64,000 nucleotides of DNA from Candidatus Nomurabacteria bacterium (GCA_020631935.1 JACKGP010000004.1:1-64000), one strand, 5' to 3'. Counted from the stretch's first letter, positions 1-9,211 are shown. Made by a program: numbers and translations. Notes: a model not told the origin generated them from the letters alone.

Positions 1-405
1 GTCTTCAGTATCTACAAGTTCATTCTGAAGGCTCAAGAAGTTTTCATTTGCTTTTAGATCGGGGTAGGCCTCAGCTACGGCGAACAAGCTCTTTAGGGCG
101 CCTTCAAACATATTCTCGGCTTCTGCAGTCTTTTTGGGGCCTTCACTGGTAGCGTTGACTACCGCCGAGCGCGCCTCTGTCACTCTCTCGAATACACCCT
201 TTTCATGCGCAGCGTAGCCCTTCACGGTCTCAATAAGATTCGGGATTAGGTCTGCGCGACGCTTCAATTGAACAGTGATGTCGCTCCATGCCTCGTCTAC
301 TCGAACACGTAGACTTACTAGTCCGTTGTATATAGCAATCACAAAACCAACAAGCGCCAATACTAGCACGCCAATTATTATTGCTACTATAATTCCTGTA
401 CTCAT
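1..405 (-). CDS. lemA: LemA family protein (C-terminus beyond window)
   Basis: The 135 visible residues begin with one membrane segment (about residues 4-26) and continue with the LemA core, including [38 protein letters not shown] and [14 protein letters not shown]. LemA proteins are membrane-anchored helical-bundle proteins with the bulk outside the membrane; their molecular role is not settled. An in-frame ATG three codons upstream (414) is an alternative start. An AAAAGGGG stretch lies before both, at better spacing for the ATG at 405. The 3' end is cut by the left edge of the window, so neither the true length nor the downstream partner can be seen. Confidence 0.9.
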   Translation of the reverse strand, partial: MSTGIIVAIIIGVLVLALVGFVIAIYNGLVSLRVRVDEAWSDITVQLKRRADLIPNLIETVKGYAAHEKGVFERVTEARSAVVNATSEGPKKTAEAENMFEGALKSLFAVAEAYPDLKANENFLSLQNELVDTED

Positions 406-511
406 GATATGCATTTCCCCTTTTGGATTAATTTTCTACATCATTATTATATCAGTTAATCATGAAAACTACCACATACAATATCGTCTTCCAAAGATAG
501 GGCAGGATGAT

Positions 512-709
512 TTATTTAGTACTCTTTAAGTAGCTCTTGTTTATACTAGTGGCTGCCGCTGCAGTGCCGAGCAGACCGACTGAAGCTATGATTAGGCTAG
601 TGGTAACTCCGTAATCGGAAAAGTACTTGAACGGTATCGTAATAATGGTCAATACCAGAAAGAACGATGCGCTACCTAATAGATATCTGCTCTGGTGCGC
701 AATACTCAT
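512..709 (-). CDS. Small two-helix membrane protein, unknown
   Basis: A 65-residue ORF just downstream of tRNA-Leu on the same strand. It has two hydrophobic segments (about residues 12-31 and 36-54) and a lysine-bearing C-terminus. I do not recognise the family. There is no clear Shine-Dalgarno site; a TATTCT lies almost against the ATG. It may be a real small membrane protein or a chance ORF. The clean pair of hydrophobic segments and the gap it fills favour a gene. Confidence 0.4.
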   Translation of the reverse strand: MSIAHQSRYLLGSASFFLVLTIITIPFKYFSDYGVTTSLIIASVGLLGTAAAATSINKSYLKSTK

Positions 710-755
710 ATAGAATAGGACGATAATGCTATAGTTTTATTAAAATACCTAAGTA

Positions 756-843
756 TGGTGCGCGGGGCGGGACTTGAACCCGCACGAGCTATTCGCTCAA
801 GAGATTTTAAGTCTCTCGTGTCTACCAATTCCACCACCTGCGC
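756..843 (-). tRNA. tRNA-Leu (anticodon TAA)
   Basis: The minus strand reads GCGCAGG at the 5' end, GGTGGAATTGGTAGACACG in the D region, an anticodon loop CTTAAAA (TAA), a long variable arm typical of class II tRNAs, the T-arm GGTTCAAGTCC and an encoded CCA. The acceptor stem pairs except for one A-C opposition. Confidence 0.93.
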
Positions 844-964
844 ATATTTACGATTTAGACTTAGTCCTAAATCAACACTACTGACTTTAATGAACGCACA
901 TATAGCCACTTGTGCCGCAAGCGGCCGACCCCAAGCACATATGCTTATATAGTATACTAAAAAT

Positions 965-1555
965 ATGAAACAAGTGTGGATATTTCATGGCGGAAATAGC
1001 TTTTATAGCTACGAAAGATACATGGACGCATTAAAAAATAGTGTCATTCAGTACGAACGCCTGCTATATTCGACCGACTGGAAGCCGTGGCTAGCCCAGC
1101 AACTTGCAGGCTACGACGTATTAACTCCATCTATGCCTAACAAGCAAAATGCCAATTTCGATGAATGGTCAATATATTTCGAAAAGCTAATGCCATTTTT
1201 TAGCGATAATGTTCAGCTAGTCGGTCATAGCCTGGGTGCAATGTTCCTAGCCAAGTACCTTAGCCAAAATCCCCTCAACAAGAAAGTTAGACGAATTATT
1301 TTAGTCGCTGGCGGCTATGATGATAGCACCCGTGAAGACCTAGGATCTTTTGGCTTGAACTCTATAGGTAAACTTACAGATAGTAGCGACGACATTCACC
1401 TGCTGCACAGCAAGGATGACCTAGTCGTTCCATTTTCCGAACTTGCAAAATACCAGAAAGAACTACCAGGTGCAGCTGTTCATATATTTAACGGCAAGAG
1501 CCACTTCTTCGATCCAGAATTCCCAGAATTATTAGAAATCTTAAAACAAAAATAA
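965..1555 (+). CDS. Alpha/beta hydrolase of the RBBP9/YdeN type
   Basis: A 196-residue cytosolic protein with a serine-hydrolase fold. The nucleophile elbow GHSLG is at residues 87-91 (Ser89), an acidic residue follows in SKDDLVVP (Asp151/152), and the histidine is in GKSHFFD (His180), giving a complete Ser-Asp-His triad. Size and the N-terminal FHGGNSF match the small RBBP9/YdeN serine hydrolases, whose natural substrates are mostly unknown. A TATACT box at 953-958 ends 6 nt before the ATG and no Shine-Dalgarno site is present, so the mRNA is probably leaderless. It stands alone between tRNA genes. Confidence 0.85.
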   Translation: MKQVWIFHGGNSFYSYERYMDALKNSVIQYERLLYSTDWKPWLAQQLAGYDVLTPSMPNKQNANFDEWSIYFEKLMPFFSDNVQLVGHSLGAMFLAKYLSQNPLNKKVRRIILVAGGYDDSTREDLGSFGLNSIGKLTDSSDDIHLLHSKDDLVVPFSELAKYQKELPGAAVHIFNGKSHFFDPEFPELLEILKQK

Positions 1556-1578
1556 TCCTGATTTCTCAAGATTATTCA

Positions 1579-1652
1579 TGGAGGCACGTACGGGTAACGC
1601 TCCCGTCTACCTGGTTTTGCAGACCAGTGCCTAACTTCTCGGCCAACGCGCC
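1579..1652 (-). tRNA. tRNA-Cys (anticodon GCA)
   Basis: The 74-nt minus-strand gene begins GGCGCGT, which pairs with ACGTGCC (one G-T wobble). The anticodon arm CTGGT-CTGCAAA-ACCAG shows GCA. Discriminator T and an encoded CCA follow. Confidence 0.95.
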
Positions 1653-1697
1653 ATGCTAGCTCATGAACTATTATAGCAAACATCTTACAGAGGTTGC

Positions 1698-1786
1698 TGG
1701 TGCACTGGAGAAGACTTGAACTTCCACGTCCGTAAATGGACACTAGCCCCTCAAGCTAGCGCGTCTACCAATTCCGCCACCAGTGC
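1698..1786 (-). tRNA. tRNA-Leu (anticodon GAG)
   Basis: The 89-nt minus-strand class II tRNA has a perfect acceptor stem (GCACTGG with CCAGTGC), anticodon stem CTAGC/GCTAG with loop TTGAGGG (GAG), a long variable arm and an encoded CCA. It is the second leucine tRNA in the window. Confidence 0.95.
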
Positions 1787-1860
1787 ATAAACACGAGACA
1801 CCATGTATTCATAAAGGTTCAAGCACGCAAGCCTAGATGCCTAACGAATTATACTATATC

Positions 1861-3651
1861 CTAAGGTGTAGTGTAAACGTTTGACCTGTCGGCCGTCCAA
1901 TACAGCACATCACTAAATCGATCACTCATCATCGGAGTAACAGTATCTTTAATTGACGGCCTGGCACTAGGGGCGGTGACATAAGACATACTGGACTGAT
2001 AAAGCGCGACCGCAGGCGCGTCGCTCATCCACTGTTTTACAAATCTACCATATTTCTCGTTACGAACTTTTACATCGACTGCGCTTCGGGCGGTTGCAAG
2101 ATTGTAGTCCGCTACATCATTCTTGTAATTCGACAGGTTCAAGCCCAGTGCTCCGGCCTGACTAGAGTGCCAGTATGGGTAAACGTCTGGATCCGCTCCC
2201 AAAACTAATTCGTTTATCAGAACATCATAAGATCGCGACTGCAAAATTGTCTGAGCAAAACTTTGAGTAGTTTTTGTAGAATCAAAAACCGTAGCATCCA
2301 CCTCCACTCCAAGCTCTCGCCATTGTCTCGCCAGCTCTTTGTACGCTGCCTCGTACCGAGAGTCCTTGATTAGCGCCATCTTCAATGATAGAACTTTTTT
2401 GTTCTTAATTCGCGTATCGCCATCCTGGCGCCACCCCGACCTATCTAGGAGCTTCCTGGCCAGCGAAACGTTGTAGCTAGGCTTGCTGGATAATTTAACG
2501 CCCTGTAGTTGGGATTTCAATATAGGCGAATCTAGTTCCAAGCCCTTTATATCTAAAGCTTCGAGAACTTTTTTTGTGTCCGTACCAAGCTGTAGCGCTT
2601 TTCTCACTCTAACGTCCCGCAATATACCGCTTGAATTGTTAAATATGGCATACACCCCACTGCTAATAGGCTGGTTGTGGACAGCAAACCTGTCTGGCAG
2701 CTGGCTTGCTATGTCCGCACCCTCATCAACTGCGGCAATTATATCGCTAGTCTCCAGGGCTGACTTTAGGTCATCTCTAGACGAATAGGCATGAATTTCA
2801 AATCTCTTTAACTTTGGGACTCCGCGGTAGTAGTTGCTGTTGGCAGCCAAATATACTACCTTCTGCTTGCGTGGAATATTCTGAGACTGCAAAAGCTTTA
2901 CCTGAAAAGGACCGCTTCCAATTGGCGATGCGCTAAAGGTATTTTGTCGTATGGCATCTTGAGGTAACTTTTCCAGTAAATGAGCTGGTAGGACTGGGAA
3001 TGTTAATGCATGAAGGAACGATGCATAGGCTGCAGGCAGCTTAAACCGAACTACTTTTTGGCTAACCTTGCTGACATCTATACCTCTCCATGTCGATGCT
3101 TGGGTTGCGCGAACTGCGGGGTTCTTCATTGATTCAACCGTATATATCACGTCATCGACAGTTACAGGCTTACCGTCGTGCCACAAGGCATCAGACCTCA
3201 GCTCTATGTCGTACTCTGTCTTATCTTTACTAACTGTCAGCTTTGAGGCCAGGTCATCTCTTATGCTTCCTGTTGAGTCATAGTCGTATAGGGAAGAATA
3301 TATCAGCTTTGAGGCCGCTAATTCAGCGGAGTTTGTAGCAAACAATGGATTAAGTGTGGCTATTTCGCCCACCAACCCTTCGGAATATGTACCACCCTCT
3401 ACTGGTGATTTCGTAGACATTTCCTTTACTGCAACAGCCAGCTGGCCAGCTGCTGCCGCAATAATTAGACCAACTAAAGCCAGCCAAGAAAGTATCGCCT
3501 GCCTTGAGTCGCTAAGATTTTTCAAGCGTGAAAGTACAAATCTGTGCGCATGTCTTGTGGTGGCAGTTTCAGCTTTTTTTGCACGAGAAGACAGCGACCG
3601 CGAAGATAGCTTTATTTTCTGAAATCGTTTCCACCCTGACTTCTTCTCCAT
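1861..3651 (-). CDS. Membrane-anchored peptide ABC transporter substrate-binding protein (SBP family 5)
   Basis: A 596-residue protein with a basic cytoplasmic N-terminus (1-50), one membrane helix (about 53-75) and an extracellular OppA/DppA-like binding domain. Diagnostic stretches are GEIATLNPLFATNSAE near residues 95-110 and DALWHDGKPVTVDDVIYTV. The family captures oligopeptides for ABC importers. There is no lipobox, so the helix appears to replace the usual lipid anchor, and no permease or ATPase gene is adjacent. It follows secG by 16 nt on the same strand and probably shares its transcript. Peptide uptake would suit a host-dependent organism, but the ligand is inferred. Confidence 0.88.
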   Translation of the reverse strand: MEKKSGWKRFQKIKLSSRSLSSRAKKAETATTRHAHRFVLSRLKNLSDSRQAILSWLALVGLIIAAAAGQLAVAVKEMSTKSPVEGGTYSEGLVGEIATLNPLFATNSAELAASKLIYSSLYDYDSTGSIRDDLASKLTVSKDKTEYDIELRSDALWHDGKPVTVDDVIYTVESMKNPAVRATQASTWRGIDVSKVSQKVVRFKLPAAYASFLHALTFPVLPAHLLEKLPQDAIRQNTFSASPIGSGPFQVKLLQSQNIPRKQKVVYLAANSNYYRGVPKLKRFEIHAYSSRDDLKSALETSDIIAAVDEGADIASQLPDRFAVHNQPISSGVYAIFNNSSGILRDVRVRKALQLGTDTKKVLEALDIKGLELDSPILKSQLQGVKLSSKPSYNVSLARKLLDRSGWRQDGDTRIKNKKVLSLKMALIKDSRYEAAYKELARQWRELGVEVDATVFDSTKTTQSFAQTILQSRSYDVLINELVLGADPDVYPYWHSSQAGALGLNLSNYKNDVADYNLATARSAVDVKVRNEKYGRFVKQWMSDAPAVALYQSSMSYVTAPSARPSIKDTVTPMMSDRFSDVLYWTADRSNVYTTP

Positions 3652-3667
3652 AAGGCCTAGCTAGTGA

Positions 3668-3892
3668 TTAAGCAAACAATAATCCGCCCAAGATTGAAAA
3701 TACAAAAATTACCGCTAGAAATATCGTCGCCTCAAACAGGTTCTTATCTAGGCCGCGGCGGGTAGTGTAAAGCTCGCCCGAACTACCAAATCCTGCACCA
3801 AGGCTAGCCCCTCGCCGCTGCAATAATATGCAGAGAATCATTAAAACTCCAGATATAAGGTTTATATATTGTAATATTGCTCCTAATTCCAT
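3668..3892 (-). CDS. secG: Preprotein translocase subunit SecG
   Basis: A 74-residue protein with two membrane segments (about 5-23 and 50-70) flanking the conserved SecG middle: ILLQRRGASLGAGFGSSGEL. SecG is the small accessory subunit of SecYEG. I start at the ATG at 3892 because GAGGAG lies 6 nt before it; the TTG one codon earlier is too close to that site. The upstream membrane gene stops just before it, so the two are translationally linked. Confidence 0.93.
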   Translation of the reverse strand: MELGAILQYINLISGVLMILCILLQRRGASLGAGFGSSGELYTTRRGLDKNLFEATIFLAVIFVFSILGGLLFA

Positions 3893-3895
3893 CAA

Positions 3896-4294
3896 CTACT
3901 CCTCTACTTGTTTTGCGCGCTTTGGCATGCCAAAATCAAACACATTGCTTACTATATAGTTTACCAAACTAATGACAATGCCCGTAATAATCGCATAGAA
4001 AAATTTCATACTTATACCCGGTGCTAGCTTTAGGGCAATCCAAACCATAGCACCATTGACAACCAGTGTAAACAGCCCGAGAGTTAATAATATAGCAGGT
4101 AGTGCCAAAATGATTGCAATGGGCCTTAGTACAGCATTTACTATAGAGAATGTGAGGCCGGCCAATATTAAAATCCAAAAACCAGCATCAACCTCTTCAG
4201 CACTATATCCAGTACCAAATATTCGAATAGCGAGCCATAGACCTATGGTATTTAGCATCCATCGCACTAAGAAACTAGCAGTTTGCGCTCTCAT
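3896..4294 (-). CDS. Phage-holin-family-4-like membrane protein (YvlD type)
   Basis: A 132-residue protein with four membrane segments. The pattern FSIVNAVLRPIAIILALPAILLTLGLF followed by VNGAMVWIALKLAPG is typical of the Phage_holin_4_2/YvlD family: chromosomal envelope proteins of unknown role despite the name. A TATAAT at 4303-4308 (read on the minus strand) ends 8 nt before the ATG with no Shine-Dalgarno site, so this gene probably starts a leaderless transcript that continues into secG and the peptide-binding protein. Confidence 0.82.
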   Translation of the reverse strand: MRAQTASFLVRWMLNTIGLWLAIRIFGTGYSAEEVDAGFWILILAGLTFSIVNAVLRPIAIILALPAILLTLGLFTLVVNGAMVWIALKLAPGISMKFFYAIITGIVISLVNYIVSNVFDFGMPKRAKQVEE

Positions 4295-4317
4295 TGTTTG
4301 TAATTATACCCCGATAA

Positions 4318-5526
4318 CTACCAAGCTGTCGATAGCTTAGCGCTAATGTTATTGTGTCCACTGTTTGTAACCAACACATCATCTTCGATGCGAACACCAA
4401 TAGACTCTTCTGGAATATATATTCCAGGCTCAACCGTCAGCACCATATACTCTAGAAACATCTTATTATCACCCAGGCTGTCGTGAACGTCCACTCCTAG
4501 CCCGTGGCTAATGGCATGCGGCATGTAGCGATGCAAGGCCTCTGTATCGTTAACACTTTTTGCTAGGCCTAGTGACAGCAAGGCCTCCATCATAATTTTG
4601 TCTGCTTTTTCCTGATACTCACTAAAGGACAGAAATGGCTTTATGATTTCAATGACTCGCTCTTGAGCCTGTTGAACAGCATCATGCACCGCCTGCTGAC
4701 GTTTGGTTGGATTTCCTAGGGCATAAGTTCTTGTAATATCCGCTGAATAGCCGTTTTTTCGTGCACCGATGTCCAATAGCACAAACTGTCGGCGGCTTAA
4801 CTTATCGTTATTCTTTACATAATGCAGAGTGCAGGCGTTTAAGCCGCCGGCCACTATAGGGTCATACGCGTGACCGGTAGCACCTCGCGAGCGAAAGTAA
4901 TGGGTAAAACTGGACTCTACCTCGTATTCGTAATTGAAGCTACTTATGGAACTCCGCACTTGCTCAAACGCATCGACAGTCAAGTCTACGGCTTTTTTTA
5001 TAGCCTCTACCTCGACTGGCTGTTTTATAGCCCTAAGCGCGGCAATATCTTTTTGGCAATCTCTAACGGAACTAAATATACGCTCTAGAGTCCTCTTGTT
5101 CTTGGACAGGGCTGGATTTAGCGAAAAATTAAACCTGCTAGCATGCTCAGAATCGAAGACCGTATAGGCCACACTGTGCCTCTTGGCTAAATCTTTCAAA
5201 AGATCCTGACCTTCATCATGAGACAATACTCGATCAACGCCACTTACATCTTTTGCTGCACCATAATCAAGAGATCCGTCGAACGTCTTGTGTACTTCGT
5301 TAGTTTCTGGAGCTACAAGCCAGGACTTTCCAGCTAGGCCGTCGACTATTAACAACCAGTTAGGTTCTTCAATTCCACAAAAATACCAAAAATTACTTTC
5401 CTGCTCAAACTTAAACGCCGTGTCATTGCTGCGCTGAATAGCACAATAAGCGCTCAATACAAGCAGACCTCCGTCGAGCTTACTCGTAACATTGCTTCGA
5501 TTATGCGAAAAAAATGGAGCGTTCAC
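4318..5526 (-). CDS. pepP: Xaa-Pro aminopeptidase, M24 family
   Basis: A 402-residue cytosolic metallopeptidase that removes N-terminal residues preceding proline. The N-terminal third is the creatinase-like domain with FWYFCGIEEPNWLLIV. The C-terminal pita-bread domain keeps the metal ligands in LLDIGARK, SADITRTYALG, SHGLGVDVHD, LTVEPGIYIP and GVRIEDDVLV. Start: GTG at 5526, with TACAAT (5534-5539) ending 7 nt upstream, so probably leaderless. Together with the peptide-binding protein downstream it suits peptide scavenging, though that link is only positional. Confidence 0.92.
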   Translation of the reverse strand: MNAPFFSHNRSNVTSKLDGGLLVLSAYCAIQRSNDTAFKFEQESNFWYFCGIEEPNWLLIVDGLAGKSWLVAPETNEVHKTFDGSLDYGAAKDVSGVDRVLSHDEGQDLLKDLAKRHSVAYTVFDSEHASRFNFSLNPALSKNKRTLERIFSSVRDCQKDIAALRAIKQPVEVEAIKKAVDLTVDAFEQVRSSISSFNYEYEVESSFTHYFRSRGATGHAYDPIVAGGLNACTLHYVKNNDKLSRRQFVLLDIGARKNGYSADITRTYALGNPTKRQQAVHDAVQQAQERVIEIIKPFLSFSEYQEKADKIMMEALLSLGLAKSVNDTEALHRYMPHAISHGLGVDVHDSLGDNKMFLEYMVLTVEPGIYIPEESIGVRIEDDVLVTNSGHNNISAKLSTAW

Positions 5527-5635
5527 TGCAGCTATTGTATACCGCTTCTCGCTACCAGCAAAGCCATCAGGTGTAAAAACAAGCTTTAGCCATTAGTCAG
5601 TTAATCGCATAGGTAACCTATAGTTAAAACTAAGC

Positions 5636-6010
5636 CTATGGACATGTGCCGTTTTTAATCTCTCCTGTTTCAGTGACATACATCTTAACCGAGCTAATAC
5701 TTCTACTAACCGAATTAATGCAGTAGCTATTATCATCCCCGCTAGCATAACTAACTTCAGCCCCAGGGGGTTGCTTGAATGAGTTCGGTAAGCCACTTGG
5801 AAATGAATTCTTAAAATTCTGGTGGTTCTTCATAGCTAAAGCGACATCGGACAGACTGGATGACACTTCAGTTTCGGCTGTGTCTTCGCGCCAATTACCA
5901 AAACCGACAATTATCACACCAGACAGTATTGCCAAAACTACTAGCGTTACAAGCACCTCCACCAATGTGAAGCCCGCTCGTCGTCCTCTTGGATTTATTT
6001 CTATATGCAT
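5636..6010 (-). CDS. Type IV pilin-like protein (pseudopilin)
   Basis: A 124-residue protein with a short basic leader (RGRRAG) followed by the prepilin signature FTLVEVLVTLVVLAILSGVI. A prepilin peptidase would be expected to cut after the glycine; the hydrophobic helix is the N-terminal pilin stalk. Two cysteines near the C-terminus could form a disulfide. A weak TATAAG (6017-6022, minus) ends 6 nt before the ATG. No assembly ATPase or peptidase is in the window. Four more pilin-like genes appear at 29.9 and 62.4-64 kb. Confidence 0.85.
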   Translation of the reverse strand: MHIEINPRGRRAGFTLVEVLVTLVVLAILSGVIIVGFGNWREDTAETEVSSSLSDVALAMKNHQNFKNSFPSGLPNSFKQPPGAEVSYASGDDNSYCINSVSRSISSVKMYVTETGEIKNGTCP

Positions 6011-6070
6011 AGACTACTTATATGATTACATAATACGCTTGTGCTTAGGCTGATTATATCACCAAAGCTC

Positions 6071-7618
6071 CTAACCGATAAAGTCTTTTATAGCCTTCGC
6101 TTTATTGGAGCCTATTAATTCGGCTAGCTCATTTTCTGGCACCTCGGCCAGTCTTGATACACTGCCAAATGTCTTAATTATTTTTTGTCTAGTTTTTGGA
6201 CCAACGCCAGGTATGTCTTCTAGGCAACTCTTTGTGGCATTCTTGCGCTTTAGTACGGAGTGATAGCTAACCGCAAAACGATGAGATTCATCACGGATTC
6301 GCTGGAGCAGCTTAACTAGCTCGGTATAAGGACTCTGGGTATCTTCACCTCGCAGATTTTTGGTATGACTACCTAGATTCCGCTGTCCAGCGTGGAGGTT
6401 AATAGTTATAAAGTCACTGTCTTCACGAAAATCCACCCCTGGAGTGTGATTATTTATCATATTTTCTATAAACTTAATGCTTACATTGGAATCGTCACGA
6501 TGAATAATTAACTCTTCCTCACGCTTGGCAACTGACACTATTGGAAAGTTAGTATTACGATCTTTCTGAGCACGAATTGCCGCATTTAATTGACCTTTTC
6601 CGCCATCAATTATTAACAAATCTGGCCTACTCCAGCCTCTCAAATTACGTTTACTTAGTCGTCGGTAAACAGTATCGTAAATCTGCCCCGTATCGTCATT
6701 TACCTGCCTAGTCATTTTAAACTTTCGGTAGCTAGCTCGATCACTAACGCCATTTGAAAAAACAACCATACTCGCCACTACATTCTTTCCGCCCTGATGT
6801 GAAATATCGTAGCACTCAATACGACGCGGCACATCGCCCAGCCCCAAAAGAGTGGTTAAATCGTCAAGCGCTTTGTCTTTAGATATATGCAAGAATTCTT
6901 TGTCGCCAAACATTATCCTACGCTGCAATTCATGAAAATTTCGCAAACGGTTACGGAGCTTTGCCGCAGTTTCAAAATCCTGAACTTCAGCAGCACGCCT
7001 CATGTCGAACTCTATTTCTCGAACCAGCTTTTTTCGATTTCCTTTTATGTAACTAACCAGCTTACGTAAATTTTCCTTATAGGCCGCGGAGCCATCGTTC
7101 ATGTCTGGCTTCAGGCCAATCTGCATCTCGAGTTTTGAATCGCGCAAGTTTGGCTCACGGATAAAGTAGGGGAATACCCGGCGCAAGTATCGCAAAGCTT
7201 TCTTTACTGCATAGCCGCTATAAAATGGGCCAAAGTACTCTGCGCCGTCATCTGCTGGATTGCGAGTGAAACTAACGGTTGGCCACTCGTCTTTCATTGA
7301 AATGCGCACAAATGTTTGCGACTTATCATCGCGAAGCAAGACATTATAGCGAGGCATATATCGCTTCACCATTTCGCTCTCTAAAAATAATGCATCTATT
7401 TCACTATCGGTTTCCATCCAGTCAACATCATCGATTTCGGCCACGAGCGCCATAGTCTTTGTATCAAGCCCGCGACTTGACTGAAAATACTGACGGACTC
7501 GATTCCTCAACATGGCCGCTTTGCCAACGTAAATAATCTCGCCAGATTTTGATTTGTAAAAATATACTCCAGGCGAGCGTGGTAGGGCAGCAAGCTTTTT
7601 TTCGAGTCTTACGTTCAT
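6071..7618 (-). CDS. uvrC: Excinuclease ABC subunit C
   Basis: UvrC makes both incisions in nucleotide excision repair. The 515-residue protein has an N-terminal GIY-YIG nuclease (GVYFY at 17-21, IYVGKA at 29-34), a UVR motif (about 200-230, DFETAAKLRNRL), the RNase H-like nuclease core (IECYDISHQGG, LLIIDGGKGQLNAA) and a C-terminal helix-hairpin-helix (EDIPGVGPKTRQKII). It is shorter than the usual ~600 residues but lacks no major domain. TATAAT at 7625-7630 ends 6 nt before the ATG, so it probably has its own leaderless promoter. UvrA is at 14.9 kb and UvrD at 38.7 kb; UvrB is not in the window. Confidence 0.96.
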   Translation of the reverse strand: MNVRLEKKLAALPRSPGVYFYKSKSGEIIYVGKAAMLRNRVRQYFQSSRGLDTKTMALVAEIDDVDWMETDSEIDALFLESEMVKRYMPRYNVLLRDDKSQTFVRISMKDEWPTVSFTRNPADDGAEYFGPFYSGYAVKKALRYLRRVFPYFIREPNLRDSKLEMQIGLKPDMNDGSAAYKENLRKLVSYIKGNRKKLVREIEFDMRRAAEVQDFETAAKLRNRLRNFHELQRRIMFGDKEFLHISKDKALDDLTTLLGLGDVPRRIECYDISHQGGKNVVASMVVFSNGVSDRASYRKFKMTRQVNDDTGQIYDTVYRRLSKRNLRGWSRPDLLIIDGGKGQLNAAIRAQKDRNTNFPIVSVAKREEELIIHRDDSNVSIKFIENMINNHTPGVDFREDSDFITINLHAGQRNLGSHTKNLRGEDTQSPYTELVKLLQRIRDESHRFAVSYHSVLKRKNATKSCLEDIPGVGPKTRQKIIKTFGSVSRLAEVPENELAELIGSNKAKAIKDFIG

Positions 7619-7644
7619 AGCCCCATTATACTATCCTGCTAAAA

Positions 7645-8379
7645 TCAACCGAGATTGCCGCCAATGACAGTACCAATACCATAGGTGACGATTGATGAAA
7701 AAATAATTATAAGCAGCTGCCTTAATGAACCATAAACTATAGACTTACCACTAGATTGAGCAGTATAGCCACCGACAAAAAGTCCGGCTAGTGCCGTTAG
7801 TGCTATCGCCACTACTATCGCCGACATTCCATGCAGACCAATAAGCCACGCCGCTAAGGGTATTAGCGACCCGCCAGAAAATAGCGCAAATGAAGCTATC
7901 GCCGCCCTCCATGGAGAACCAAGCTCATCGGGATTAATACCAATCACCTGTGATGCGTAAAGATTAACCAAGTCGGCATTATCCGAAGAAACATCTTCTA
8001 CTGCGTTTTGGGCATCTTTTTTAGTTATACCGTACTTAGTCAATGAGTGGGCTAAGTTACCCATCAACTCATCCCGATTCCTTTTTAGCTCGCTACGAAT
8101 ATCCTTTAAAACACCTTCGAAAAGCTCGACTTGAGTTTGAACCGATATCCATTCTCCTGCCGCCATTGAAATAGCACCGGCAACGAGCCCGGCAAAGCCA
8201 GCAGTTAAAACTACACCCGTATCGGCGCCGGCAGCAGCAACTCCGATGACCAAGCAAAGCGTACTAACTAGCCCATCGTTTACGCCAAGTATCGCGGCAC
8301 GAGCCCCGCCCCTCTGAACTTGAATAGCACGCTCGGCCAAAACCGTACTAACTTTTTTCTGTGACTTATTTTTCTTCAT
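7645..8379 (-). CDS. VIT/CCC1-family iron/manganese transporter
   Basis: A 244-residue membrane protein with the VIT family opening GGARAAILGVNDGLVSTLCLVIGVA and AGAISMAAGEWISVQTQVE, then a charged cytosolic stretch and three C-terminal helices. VIT proteins move Fe2+ or Mn2+ out of the cytosol. It is the last gene of the Fur-thioredoxin-DUF4396-VIT cluster, which supports a metal-detoxification role. It also has its own TACAAT (8387-8392) ending 7 nt before the ATG, suggesting an extra leaderless promoter. Confidence 0.92.
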   Translation of the reverse strand: MKKNKSQKKVSTVLAERAIQVQRGGARAAILGVNDGLVSTLCLVIGVAAAGADTGVVLTAGFAGLVAGAISMAAGEWISVQTQVELFEGVLKDIRSELKRNRDELMGNLAHSLTKYGITKKDAQNAVEDVSSDNADLVNLYASQVIGINPDELGSPWRAAIASFALFSGGSLIPLAAWLIGLHGMSAIVVAIALTALAGLFVGGYTAQSSGKSIVYGSLRQLLIIIFSSIVTYGIGTVIGGNLG

Positions 8380-8411
8380 CTAGGTAATTGTACATCTTTT
8401 CTAGTAAATAT

Positions 8412-8858
8412 TTAATGATAGTGTCCGTGATGATTGTGCGTTAAAGCATGTCCGCGACCGCGACTCAAGAGATAGGCGTTGACTGGATAGGCTGCCAAAA
8501 ATGCAGCCAGGAGAGCGATGCCCATCGATAGCCAAAACAAACCATCATTCAAGCTAGCATCCATAGCTCCAGGAATTAAATACATGGCCAGGTTATCGAC
8601 TATCTCCATAACCGCAATTGATAAAGTGTCGGCGGCCAATACTAATTTCATAGAATCTTTTAGCCTCATGCCACTTCGGACAAGTGGCAATAGAGACAAA
8701 GAATACCCAGAGACAAAAGCTAGAGACACCGCGATAATAATCGTCAGCACATTATCTAGCCCATAATGCGCACCAATCATCATGCCGGCAACTTCACCTA
8801 TTGAGCACCCAATCAAGCAGTGCAGGGTAGCTTGAAATGCTAGCTTGTTTATTTTCAT
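8412..8858 (-). CDS. DUF4396-type membrane protein with histidine-rich tail
   Basis: A 148-residue protein with four membrane segments. The N-terminal FQATLHCLIGCSIGEVAGMMIG (conserved His, Cys and Glu) is characteristic of DUF4396 proteins, and the C-terminus ends HALTHNHHGHYH, a likely metal-binding tail. The start lies 4 nt after the thioredoxin stop codon, so translation is probably coupled. DUF4396 has no established function. Its place between thioredoxin and a VIT transporter, downstream of fur, suggests transition-metal handling; that is inference. Confidence 0.8.
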   Translation of the reverse strand: MKINKLAFQATLHCLIGCSIGEVAGMMIGAHYGLDNVLTIIIAVSLAFVSGYSLSLLPLVRSGMRLKDSMKLVLAADTLSIAVMEIVDNLAMYLIPGAMDASLNDGLFWLSMGIALLAAFLAAYPVNAYLLSRGRGHALTHNHHGHYH

Positions 8859-8862
8859 AAGA

Positions 8863-9195
8863 TTAAATGTGCTTACTGATTTCTTCTTCCAAGACGCCGC
8901 GTGGCCGCATGCCGACTAACTGATCAACTACTTTCCCACCCTTGAGAACTTGCATATTTGGGATGCCCTGTACTCCATACTCTGTAGCCAACTTGGCATT
9001 ATCCTCCGACTCTTCGACATTGACCTTTACAACCGCTACATTGTCTACCATGTCCTCGGATATATCTTCAAGTATTGGCGCCATAGCTCGACATGGCGGA
9101 CACCACTCTGCCCAAAAATCTACCAAGACAACCTTCTTGCTATCTAGTACATTTTCTTTAAATTCATCGCGGGTTTTGGTTGATATTGTAGCCAT
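8863..9195 (-). CDS. trxA: Thioredoxin with CPPC active site
   Basis: A 110-residue cytosolic disulfide reductase. The active site is WCPPC (Cys32/Cys35) in FWAEWCPPCRAMAPIL, where classical TrxA has WCGPC; the cis-proline is in GIPNMQVL. CPPC variants occur in natural thioredoxins and alter redox potential. A GGAG site lies 6 nt before the ATG, as expected for an operon-internal gene. It sits between fur and the DUF4396/VIT genes, which suggests a metal/oxidative stress module. No thioredoxin reductase gene is visible. Confidence 0.94.
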   Translation of the reverse strand: MATISTKTRDEFKENVLDSKKVVLVDFWAEWCPPCRAMAPILEDISEDMVDNVAVVKVNVEESEDNAKLATEYGVQGIPNMQVLKGGKVVDQLVGMRPRGVLEEEISKHI

Positions 9196-9211
9196 TCAAT
9201 TCTCCTTTTAT

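Noticed and set aside
706..952. ORFs on both strands across the first tRNA-Leu (706-909 minus, 755-952 plus)
   Set aside because: Their middles are the sense and antisense translation of the tRNA, including the tell-tale GLEPAR and VELVDTRDLKSL stretches; neither has start signals.
3896..4294. Phage holin
   Set aside because: The family name is historical; the gene sits in a secG operon without lysin or phage genes.
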